From NCBI GenBank assembly GCA_040403075.1, contig JBBALJ010000011.1:1-54968 (forward strand): 54,968 nt of DNA. The letters are read 5' to 3'. The notes beneath the pieces are model-generated. The model saw nothing but the letters and a program-made list of their open reading frames with translations. It was not told the origin of the DNA and ran no database searches. This document shows, in pieces, positions 8,450-15,731 of this stretch. The number at the start of each line of letters is the position of its first letter. Within the stretch, counting starts at the first letter, position 1. The stretch comes from RGVD01 sp040403075. GTDB lineage: Bacteria; Bacteroidota; Bacteroidia; UKL13-3. The translations under genes and the position numbers were made by a program.

Positions 8450-9217
8450 TTATACAGAAAATATTTTTCTTGAGTTTTCTGTACTTATTTCAGCTACCTT
8501 GGCTATACCGACACCTTTCAATTCTGCCAATTTCCTTGCAATATCTATAATGAAAAAACTCTCATTACGCTTGCCCCTATGAGGCACTGGAGCGAGATAC
8601 GGAGAATCAGTTTCCAAAACAAGATGTTGTAAATCAATATCAGCAATGGCAGCGTCTAAACCGCTGTTTTTGTAAGTTACAACACCACCAATGCCAAGGT
8701 AAAACCCTAATTCAACCACCTTTTTCGCTTCCTCAGCATTGCCACTAAAACAATGAAAAATACCTCGAAGTTTAGGATGTTTCATTTCTTCCAACAAGGT
8801 TATTAAATCGGTGTTTGAATTTCTCGAATGAATAACAATTGGTAAATCTTGCTGAATGGCCCATTGGCATTGTTTTCTAAAGGCTGTTAGTTGCTGATCT
8901 TTAAATTCAGTTGACCAATAATAGTCTAAACCAATCTCCCCTACCGCATAAAACTTTCTCTTTCTAAACCACTTTTGAATTTGAAAAAGTTGTGATTCAA
9001 AATTGGCATCCACAGAACATGGATGCAATCCCATCATGGGGTAACAATTTTCAGGAAATTGCCACACCAAATCAAGCATGGGCTGGATGCTAGCCGTTTC
9101 AATATTGGGTAAAAAAAAACGAGTCACCCCATTTTTTATAGCCTTTTCAATGCTTTCTTTTCTGTCATTATCAAATTCTGAGGCATATAAATGGGTGTGG
9201 GTATCCGTAAAAATCAT
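8450..9217 (-). CDS. TatD family hydrolase (DNase)
   Basis: 255 residues, the standard size. Metal-binding and catalytic motifs are all present: DTHTHL at 5-10, GEIGLDYYW near 94, PIVIHSRN near 127, HCFSG near 156 and ETDSPYLAP near 203. TatD-type enzymes are metal-dependent cytoplasmic 3'-5' exonucleases. Despite the name they are not needed for Tat export, so the tatC gene further right is not evidence of a functional link. The gene converges with rpoN (7 bases between stops) and diverges from purL. Confidence 0.93.
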   Translation of the reverse strand: MIFTDTHTHLYASEFDNDRKESIEKAIKNGVTRFFLPNIETASIQPMLDLVWQFPENCYPMMGLHPCSVDANFESQLFQIQKWFRKRKFYAVGEIGLDYYWSTEFKDQQLTAFRKQCQWAIQQDLPIVIHSRNSNTDLITLLEEMKHPKLRGIFHCFSGNAEEAKKVVELGFYLGIGGVVTYKNSGLDAAIADIDLQHLVLETDSPYLAPVPHRGKRNESFFIIDIARKLAELKGVGIAKVAEISTENSRKIFSV

Positions 9218-9221
9218 GTGG

Positions 9222-9229
9222 CAAAAGTA
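9222..9229 (-). promoter_or_regulatory. -7 box directly in front of tatD
   Basis: On the minus strand TACTTTTG is a perfect TAnnTTTG box and ends 4 bases before the ATG at 9217, which would place the transcript start at or next to the start codon. No clear -33 element is seen. Confidence 0.4.
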
Positions 9230-9290
9230 AATAACATATTTTTATTTAGTTTGAGATTTTATCTGCAAATTTGCCACTCCATTTTTACAT

Positions 9291-11549
9291 ATGAATCAAT
9301 CTATTCCATCGGGCAATTTAGCCACACTTGAACAAGCACAGCAATTGGGTCTTAGACCAGAAGAATTTGAAAAAATCAAAGAAATTTTAGGTCGCACGCC
9401 CACTTTTACCGAAATGAGTATTTACTCAGTAATGTGGAGTGAGCATTGTTCATATAAAAATTCTATTGTTTGGCTAAAAACATTGCCTAAAAAAGGCGAA
9501 AAAATGTTGGCTGAAGCAGGTGAAGAAAATGCAGGTTTGATTGATATTGGCGATGGATTAGCTTGTTGTTTTAAAATTGAAAGTCATAATCACCCAAGTG
9601 CCATTGAGCCTTATCAAGGCGCTGCAACGGGTGTGGGCGGAATTAACAGAGATATTTTTTCAATGGGTGCTCGCCCCATTGCGCAACTAAACTCATTGCG
9701 TTTTGGAAATATAGATAATGAAAGAACCAAATGGTTGGTTCGTGGAGTGGTTAAAGGAATTGGAAATTATGGAAATGCTTTTGGTATCCCAACTGTGGGT
9801 GGCGAAGTATATTTTGATGATTGCTACCAAATAAACCCACTGGTAAATGCCATGAGTGTGGGCATCGCCAAAGTAGGTAAAACAGTTTCTGCCATTGCTG
9901 AAGGCGTTAGTAACCCAGTTTATATTTTTGGTTCAGCTACTGGTAAAGATGGAATTCATGGGGCTGCATTTGCAAGTAAGGACATTACTGAAGATTCAGC
10001 TAAAGATTTGCCATCAGTTCAAGTAGGCGATCCTTTCTGGGAAAAATTGATTTTGGAAGCTAGTATGGAATTGCTTGATACCGATGCCATTGTTGGAATG
10101 CAAGACATGGGTGCTGCGGGTATTACTTGCTCAACTAGCGAAATGAGTGCAAAGAGCGGAACAGGAATGAAAGTGTGGTTAGATAAAGTTCCTATGCGCC
10201 AAGATGGCATGAAAGACTGGGAAATTCTTTTATCAGAAAGCCAAGAGCGTATGCTAGTAATTGTGAAAAAAGGAATGGAAGCTCAAGTTGAAAAAGTTTT
10301 GGAAAAGTGGGATTTAACTTATAATATTATTGGAGAAGTAACCGATTCGGGCCGTGTTCAATATTACATGAACGATGAATTGAGAGCCGATATTCCTGGA
10401 GAAAGTTTAGTTTTAGGTGGTGGCGCTCCTGTTTATCATCGCGAATACACCGAGCCAAAATACTTTGAAGAGATTGCAAAGTTTGATATCAGTTCAATTC
10501 CTGATGTCACCCTGAGCGGAGTCGAAGGGTCTGCCATTGAAGTAGCTAAATTCTTAGCTGCCCACCCAAATATTGCATCTAAAAGATGGGTGTATAACCA
10601 ATATGATAGCATGGTGGGAACCATTAACCAAACTACCAATGCGCCAAGCGATGCATCGGTGGTGAAAGTTAAAGGAACCGACAAATCAATTGCCATGACA
10701 GTAGATTGTAACAGCCGTTTTGTTTGGGCTGATCCATTTGTTGGTGGACAAATTGCGGTAGCAGAAGCAGCTCGTAATTTGGTTTGTGCAGGAGCTGAGC
10801 CTGCGGCCATTACTAACTGCCTAAATTTTGGAAATCCTTATAATACCGAAGTGTATTACCAGTTTGTGTATGCCATAAAAGGCATGGGCGAAGCTTGTAA
10901 AAAGTTTGACACACCAGTAACAGGTGGAAACGTAAGTTTTTATAACCAAAGCAGTGATAACGATGCTGTTTTCCCTACTCCAACCATTGGAATGGTGGGT
11001 TTAATTGGCGATAATAAAAAACACATGACCATGGATTTTAAAAATGCGGGTGATGTAATTTATATGCTAGGCAATAGCAAAAACGATATTGGTTCATCGC
11101 ATTATTTAGCGCATTACCATAAAGTACAATATTCGCCAGCACCATACTTTAACTTAGACGAAGAACATCAATTACATAAAGCTTTATTAGGTTTAATTAA
11201 TGGTAATCATATTGAATCAGCTCACGATTGCAGTGAAGGCGGTCTATTCATTACTTTATTAGAAAGTGCTATGAACAGAAACTTAAGTTTTGATGTTTCG
11301 ACTCCGCTCAACAACCAAAACTTAAGAACTGATGCTTTCTTATTTGGTGAAGCACAAGGACGTGTGGTAATTTCAGTAAAAGCAAACAATTGTGCCCAAG
11401 TTGAGAGTTACTTAAACGGTTTAAACATGCCATTTGAAAAGCTAGGAACTGTAACAGAAAATAATATTATTGTTAATGGTACTGATTTTGGCAAAACAGC
11501 TGATTTTGCTAACATCTACAACAATTCATTAGCAGAAAAATTAGCATAA
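9291..11549 (+). CDS. purL: Phosphoribosylformylglycinamidine synthase subunit PurL
   Basis: 752 residues, the small (PurS/PurQ-dependent) form of FGAM synthase, fourth step of de novo purine synthesis. Recognisable pieces are SVMWSEHCSYKNS near 46-58, the ATP and Mg loop KIESHNHPSAIEPYQGAATG near 93-112, VGGEVYFDDCYQ near 171, and the second AIRS-like half with FVWADPFVGGQIAVAEAARN and the glycine-rich CSEGGLF near 648. The glutaminase domain is absent, so a separate PurQ and PurS should exist elsewhere. Two short self-complementary repeats are translated in frame inside it, at residues 407-413 and about 669-674. The first sits in the linker between the two halves, where extra residues are tolerated. 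The gene is followed by a strong terminator. Confidence 0.95.
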   Translation: MNQSIPSGNLATLEQAQQLGLRPEEFEKIKEILGRTPTFTEMSIYSVMWSEHCSYKNSIVWLKTLPKKGEKMLAEAGEENAGLIDIGDGLACCFKIESHNHPSAIEPYQGAATGVGGINRDIFSMGARPIAQLNSLRFGNIDNERTKWLVRGVVKGIGNYGNAFGIPTVGGEVYFDDCYQINPLVNAMSVGIAKVGKTVSAIAEGVSNPVYIFGSATGKDGIHGAAFASKDITEDSAKDLPSVQVGDPFWEKLILEASMELLDTDAIVGMQDMGAAGITCSTSEMSAKSGTGMKVWLDKVPMRQDGMKDWEILLSESQERMLVIVKKGMEAQVEKVLEKWDLTYNIIGEVTDSGRVQYYMNDELRADIPGESLVLGGGAPVYHREYTEPKYFEEIAKFDISSIPDVTLSGVEGSAIEVAKFLAAHPNIASKRWVYNQYDSMVGTINQTTNAPSDASVVKVKGTDKSIAMTVDCNSRFVWADPFVGGQIAVAEAARNLVCAGAEPAAITNCLNFGNPYNTEVYYQFVYAIKGMGEACKKFDTPVTGGNVSFYNQSSDNDAVFPTPTIGMVGLIGDNKKHMTMDFKNAGDVIYMLGNSKNDIGSSHYLAHYHKVQYSPAPYFNLDEEHQLHKALLGLINGNHIESAHDCSEGGLFITLLESAMNRNLSFDVSTPLNNQNLRTDAFLFGEAQGRVVISVKANNCAQVESYLNGLNMPFEKLGTVTENNIIVNGTDFGKTADFANIYNNSLAEKLA
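10509..10530 (+). repeat. Short palindromic repeat inside purL, copy 1
   Basis: ACCCT (10509-10513), core GAGCGGAGTCGA (10514-10525), AGGGT (10526-10530). The arms are perfectly complementary. It is read in frame as TLSGVEG (residues 407-413). The sequence is more GC-rich than its surroundings. From memory, sequences with this core are scattered in many copies in Bacteroidota and other genomes. Confidence 0.7.
11294..11313 (-). repeat. Short palindromic repeat inside purL, copy 2 (inverted)
   Basis: On the minus strand TGTT, core GAGCGGAGTCGA, AACA. The core is identical to copy 1; the arms differ in sequence but are again self-complementary. On the coding strand the core reads in frame as STPL (residues 670-673). 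A copy with changed but still pairing arms suggests the hairpin shape is what is conserved. Confidence 0.6.
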
Positions 11550-11571
11550 ATTTATTCAACCAATATTTTAT

Positions 11572-11610
11572 AAAAGCTTGACATAGAAAAGTGTCAAGCT
11601 TTTTTGTTTT
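11572..11610. terminator. Strong bidirectional terminator between purL and the ATPase gene
   Basis: AAAAGCTTGACA (11572-11583) pairs perfectly with TGTCAAGCTTTT (11592-11603) over an 8-base loop, followed by a T-run. The A-run on the left arm gives the same signal on the minus strand, so it serves both convergent genes. Confidence 0.88.
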
Positions 11611-12799
11611 ATACTTCCCCTAAATACTTATTCAAAAAATATTCTAAGCTACAAACCCAAATATTTTTTATTGGATAAGTGTCGCTGCTAGGGGTGATTA
11701 CATAATTTTGGGTGGTGCCTAAATCGTCAATACAATTATAAAACCCACGACTAACAGCAGGTGCATTCGATAATTTTATTTCAATACAAGCCACAGGTTG
11801 ATTGGCTTTAACCAATACCACATCTACCTCTGCACCATTTTGAGTTCTGTAATAATACATATCCATTCCTTCGGGTCTGCTCGCATAAATTTGTTGAATA
11901 ACATAACCTTCCCACGAAGCCCCAATAATTGGATGACTTTGCAAAGTATCATTATCTGTTATTCTATTTACATAATGTACAATGCCACTATCTTTTACAT
12001 ATACCTTTGGGGCTTTAACCATGCGTTTATTGGTATTGGCTGTAAAAGCTTGCAGTCTATGAACCAAAAACGCACCTTCCAAAAACTCAAAATAGCGATT
12101 AGCAGTTGGCGCACTTACGCCCAACGAATTGGCATACATTTCTGCTTTCCAAATATTGCCTTGGTTATAAGCCAACATTTGCCAAAGTTTAGCAATGGCT
12201 ACGGAGTTTAAATTTACACCAAAAAGCAACCTGAAATCGCGCTCGGTATAGGTTTTTATAAATGCCGCCATCCAATCAGCCCAAGCCAAGTTATTTTCGG
12301 TTAAAAACGCTTGTGGAAATCCACCTTTTAGCCAATGTGTTCGCCAATCGTAGCCACTATTACAAATTTCTTGTAATTTTAAAGGACCAAGTTCTAAAAA
12401 CGATATTCTTCCAGCCAATGATTCAGTGACACCATGCACTAAATTTGGCGATGCTGAACCAAGCAATAAAAACCTTCCATTTCGCCTATTTGAGTCAATC
12501 ACCGATCGTAAAACAGAAAATATTTCAGGCATCAACTGTGCTTCATCTATTATAACTAACTTGTTTTCATTGAGTTTCAAATAAGCTTCCGCATCGGTTA
12601 GTTTGGCTCTGTCAGTTGGGCTTTCTAAATCTAGATAAATGAAGCCATTGCTTTGCAATGCACCAAATGCCTTGGCAAGTGTAGTTTTACCACATTGCCT
12701 TGGCCCTAAAATAGCAATGGCCGGAGCCCATCCTGCTTTTAAGGTTAATTTAGCTATATCATCTCTATTTATCACAAGACAAAGAAAGTTATTAAGCAT
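11609..12799 (-). CDS. AAA+ ATPase with DUF4143 (AAA_14 family)
   Basis: 396 residues from ATG 12799; a GTG at 12775 would give the more usual N-terminus (M-INRDDIAKL, 388 residues). The AAA_14 domain has Walker A GPRQCGKTT at 32-40, Walker B LVIIDEAQ at 81-88 and a sensor-like LLLGSASP near 112. The DUF4143 part follows (about 185-390) with a helix-turn-helix-like stretch and, near residues 325-345, GAEVDVVLV...ACIEIKLS, the E-V-D...E-I-K pattern of a PD-(D/E)XK nuclease fold. These proteins are common in bacterial genomes, often patchily distributed; their role is unknown, with defence or toxin-like functions suggested. It is monocistronic. The upstream region carries a large inverted repeat. 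Confidence 0.85.
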   Translation of the reverse strand: MLNNFLCLVINRDDIAKLTLKAGWAPAIAILGPRQCGKTTLAKAFGALQSNGFIYLDLESPTDRAKLTDAEAYLKLNENKLVIIDEAQLMPEIFSVLRSVIDSNRRNGRFLLLGSASPNLVHGVTESLAGRISFLELGPLKLQEICNSGYDWRTHWLKGGFPQAFLTENNLAWADWMAAFIKTYTERDFRLLFGVNLNSVAIAKLWQMLAYNQGNIWKAEMYANSLGVSAPTANRYFEFLEGAFLVHRLQAFTANTNKRMVKAPKVYVKDSGIVHYVNRITDNDTLQSHPIIGASWEGYVIQQIYASRPEGMDMYYYRTQNGAEVDVVLVKANQPVACIEIKLSNAPAVSRGFYNCIDDLGTTQNYVITPSSDTYPIKNIWVCSLEYFLNKYLGEV

Positions 12800-12842
12800 G
12801 AAAAATCAAAATAAAATTTTCATTTTACTTGATATAAATATA

Positions 12843-12889
12843 TTTAACCAAGTAATTTAAAAGTACAATTTTTGTTTTACTTGGTTAAA
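12843..12889. repeat. 13-bp inverted repeat upstream of the ATPase gene and tatC
   Basis: TTTAACCAAGTAA (12843-12855) is perfectly complementary to TTACTTGGTTAAA (12877-12889), with 21 bases between. A third related half-site, TTTTACTTGAT, begins at 12823. No T-run follows, and it lies between divergent starts, so an operator for a dimeric regulator is more likely than a terminator. No regulator gene is adjacent. Confidence 0.55.
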
Positions 12890-12969
12890 GTTAAATTAAT
12901 AAGGCTAAAAAAATCAAGAAAATACTTCAAGTCGTCAATTAGAAATGTTATTATTGCAGCTTAATAGCC

Positions 12970-13800
12970 ATGCCACTAGACCAGATTGACGACAACGGAG
13001 AAGACCAAAAGGAAATGAGTTTTTTCGACCATATTGATGAGTTACGAAAACACTTGTTTCGCTCAACAATAGCCATCGCCATTGCATCCGTTTTCTTGTT
13101 TCTTAACAAACATTTTGTTTTTGACGTGGTGTTATTTGGCCCTCTTCATAAAGATTTCCTTAGCTATCAAGCCCTTTGCAAGCTTTCCTACATGGTGAAA
13201 GGAACTGATGAGTATTGCTTTAAGGATATTGGTTTTGTTTTGTCAAACATCAGTATGACAGGTCAGTTTACCCAGCATCTTTGGATTTCATTTATTGGCG
13301 GTTTGATCGTTGCGTTTCCAGTAGTACTTTGGCAATTTTGGTCCTTTATTAAACCAGCGCTAAGCAATAAAGAAATAAAATATGCTCGAGGATTGGTGTT
13401 TTATAGTTCGATATTATTCTTTGCTGGAATATTTTTTGGTTACTTCTTACTTAGTCCAATGTCAATTTCATTCCTTGGTTCATATAAGGTAAGTGATTTG
13501 GTTAGTAATGAAATTAACCTCGAATCATATGTTTCGTTTATTTCAACAATGACCTTTGCCACAGGATTAATTTTTGAAATGCCCATTTTGGTGTATTTCT
13601 TGGTAAAAATTGGTTTGATAGGTGCTACATTTATGAGAAAATATCGTAAGCACTCATTTGTTATCATATTAATCATAGCTGCTGTCATCACACCTTCACC
13701 AGACATGGCAAGTATGCTGATGATGGCATTGCCACTTTATGCCCTATATGAGTTGAGTATTTTTGTGGCATTACGAGTAGAAAAAAACAGAATTAGATAA
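12970..13800 (+). CDS. tatC: Sec-independent protein translocase TatC
   Basis: 276 residues with six predicted membrane helices. The N-terminus has MSFFDHIDELRKHLFRS, the Bacteroidota version of the conserved FxxHLxELRxR motif that contacts twin-arginine signals. PVVLWQFWSFIKPAL and FEMPILVYFLVKIG are further family landmarks. The first periplasmic loop (about 55-95) is long and has two Cys, a feature of this phylum. TatC is the signal-receptor subunit of the Tat system; no TatA/B gene is nearby. The gene is followed after 11 bases by rpiB on the same strand. Confidence 0.94.
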   Translation: MPLDQIDDNGEDQKEMSFFDHIDELRKHLFRSTIAIAIASVFLFLNKHFVFDVVLFGPLHKDFLSYQALCKLSYMVKGTDEYCFKDIGFVLSNISMTGQFTQHLWISFIGGLIVAFPVVLWQFWSFIKPALSNKEIKYARGLVFYSSILFFAGIFFGYFLLSPMSISFLGSYKVSDLVSNEINLESYVSFISTMTFATGLIFEMPILVYFLVKIGLIGATFMRKYRKHSFVIILIIAAVITPSPDMASMLMMALPLYALYELSIFVALRVEKNRIR

Positions 13801-13811
13801 TAAATACAATT

Positions 13812-14240
13812 ATGAAATTAGCCATAGGATGCGATCACGCAGGATTTGAATACAAAGAAGCTATCAAAAATATGTTGAGCGAATTGGGCCATGAAGTAAA
13901 AGATTTCGGTACATACTCAACTGAATCAATGGATTACCCAGATACTGCACATCCAGTTGCCTTGTCTATTGAAAGCAAAGAAAATGAGCTTGGTATATTG
14001 ATTTGTGGAAGCGCGAATGGCGTTGCTATGGCAGCCAATAAGCACCAAGGCATTCGTGCAGCTATTTGTTGGCAAGATGAATTAAGCAAATTAGCTCGCA
14101 CGCACAATGATGCTAACATTGTTTGTTTACCAGCAAGATTTATAGATTTGGATTTAGCGAAGCAAATCACTCAAACCTTTATCAGTACTACCTTTGAGGG
14201 TGGAAGACATGCCAATAGAGTAAATAAAATAAGTTGCTAA
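13812..14240 (+). CDS. rpiB: Ribose 5-phosphate isomerase B
   Basis: 142 residues, the normal length. It has the phosphate/substrate motif GCDHAGFEYK at 6-15, YPDTAHPVA near 43 and the catalytic Cys in LICGSANGVAMAANK (C65). The anion-hole region reads GSANG rather than the more usual GTGIG, the 'SANG' variant common in Bacteroidota. The enzyme interconverts ribose 5-phosphate and ribulose 5-phosphate in the pentose phosphate pathway. Probably co-transcribed with tatC. Confidence 0.93.
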   Translation: MKLAIGCDHAGFEYKEAIKNMLSELGHEVKDFGTYSTESMDYPDTAHPVALSIESKENELGILICGSANGVAMAANKHQGIRAAICWQDELSKLARTHNDANIVCLPARFIDLDLAKQITQTFISTTFEGGRHANRVNKISC

Positions 14241-14246
14241 GTGTTC

Positions 14247-15611
14247 TTATAAACCATATTCGCTAATTAGCCACATTAGACCAGAAAGCGTAACTGCACC
14301 AAATTGTAATTCCCTTTTGTTCACTTTATCAAAAGTATCAGCATCTGTGTGGTGGTAGTCAAAATACTTTTGTCCATCAGGATGATAACCAATCATGACA
14401 ACACCTTGTTTTTTCAAAGGCCCTATATCGGCTCCACCTCCATGGATATTGATGGTCTGAATGCCATAAGGTGCTAATAATTTTTGCCAAGATTGAAGGC
14501 CAAGAAGCTTTTCTTCAGATACCGCAATACCTATCTCTCGAGGCATAAACCCACCAGCATCGGTTTCAATGGCAGCTAAATGTTTTTCCTTGTTTAATTC
14601 AGCTAGCTCAGCATATTTCAAACCACCTTTCAAACCATTTTCTTCATTCATAAACAACACACAACGAAGGGTTCTTTTAGGCTTTATTCCTGTTGCTTTA
14701 AATAATCTTAAGGCTTCCATACTCTGAACAGTTCCTGCACCATCATCATGCGCACCTGTTCCAACGTCCCATGAATCAAGGTGACCACCCACTAAAACTA
14801 TCTCATCTGGCTTTTCTGAACCTTTAATTTCTGCTACCACATTGTATGAAAGCACATCAGGAAGCATCATGCAATTTTGCTTAAAATAAAATTCCGTTGA
14901 TGGGTTTTCATTAAGTGTTTGACTCAGTATATCAGCATCAATGGTACTTATGGCACAACCTGGTATTTTAGTAACACTATCTTTATATCCTGTAGCACCT
15001 GTATGTGGGAAGTTATCGTGTGCATGGGTCATTGAACGAACTACTACCCCTATTGCACCCAATTTTGCTGCTTCTAATGGCCCTTGACCCCTTTGGTCCA
15101 CTGTGACTCCGTAAGCACCACTAATAATGGCATCAGGGAATGGACGACTAAAAAAAACAATTTTACCTTCAACTTTCTCTCTACCTATTTTTTTTAGTTC
15201 TTCAAAGGTTTTCACTTCAACCACTTTAGCCTGAATACCTTCTTTGGCAGTGGCCACACTATTTCCCAAAGCACAAATATGAACAGGGGTTTTCTTTTTA
15301 TTGCTTACAAAATATCCTAGTTCTTTTTCACCCCTTACCCAATGAGGCACCATAACGGGTTGCAACCACACTGAATCAAAACCCTCTTTCTTCAGCGACT
15401 CATAAGCAAATTCAACTGCCTTTGCTGCATTTGCCGAACCACTAATTCGATTGCCAATTTTATTACATAAATGATCAAGTTGAGCATAACACTTACCATT
15501 GGTAAAGGCTTCGTTAAAGAAATTTCGAATAATAATTGAATCCTTATTTTGAGCACCAACATTTGTTAGTATTGCAAAAAAAGAAAGGAGGGTGTATAAT
15601 TTGGCCTTCAT
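14247..15611 (-). CDS. Secreted M28 family metallopeptidase (carboxypeptidase Q-like)
   Basis: 454 residues with signal peptide MKAKLYTLLSFFAILTNVGAQ. A protease-associated (PA) domain occupies about 110-250 (GKIVFFSRPF... and GAIGVVVRSM). The catalytic di-zinc domain follows, with all expected ligands: H and D in GGHLDSWDVGTGAHDDGAG, the catalytic EE in MNEENG, D in ETDAGG and H in DYHHTDADTFD. It should remove amino acids from peptides outside the cytoplasmic membrane. It has no T9SS tail, so periplasm or outer-membrane association is likely. Transcribed alone, convergent with rpiB. Confidence 0.9.
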   Translation of the reverse strand: MKAKLYTLLSFFAILTNVGAQNKDSIIIRNFFNEAFTNGKCYAQLDHLCNKIGNRISGSANAAKAVEFAYESLKKEGFDSVWLQPVMVPHWVRGEKELGYFVSNKKKTPVHICALGNSVATAKEGIQAKVVEVKTFEELKKIGREKVEGKIVFFSRPFPDAIISGAYGVTVDQRGQGPLEAAKLGAIGVVVRSMTHAHDNFPHTGATGYKDSVTKIPGCAISTIDADILSQTLNENPSTEFYFKQNCMMLPDVLSYNVVAEIKGSEKPDEIVLVGGHLDSWDVGTGAHDDGAGTVQSMEALRLFKATGIKPKRTLRCVLFMNEENGLKGGLKYAELAELNKEKHLAAIETDAGGFMPREIGIAVSEEKLLGLQSWQKLLAPYGIQTINIHGGGADIGPLKKQGVVMIGYHPDGQKYFDYHHTDADTFDKVNKRELQFGAVTLSGLMWLISEYGL

Positions 15612-15633
15612 GAAAATACTAAATTTATGAAGT

Positions 15634-15641
15634 CAAATATA
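15634..15641 (-). promoter_or_regulatory. -7 box for the M28 peptidase gene
   Basis: On the minus strand TATATTTG, a perfect TAnnTTTG box, 22 bases upstream of the ATG at 15611. No convincing -33 element. Confidence 0.4.
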
Positions 15642-15731
15642 TTTTAAAAGTGAAATTATCCTTCATACATTTTACAAATTATAAAATACTTAACATCCGT
15701 TTATAAATAATTGGGGAAAGAATAGGCTAAT

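Noticed and set aside
8450..13800. Functional link between tatD and tatC
   Set aside because: TatD-type nucleases are not part of Tat export, and the two genes are 3.7 kb apart on opposite strands.
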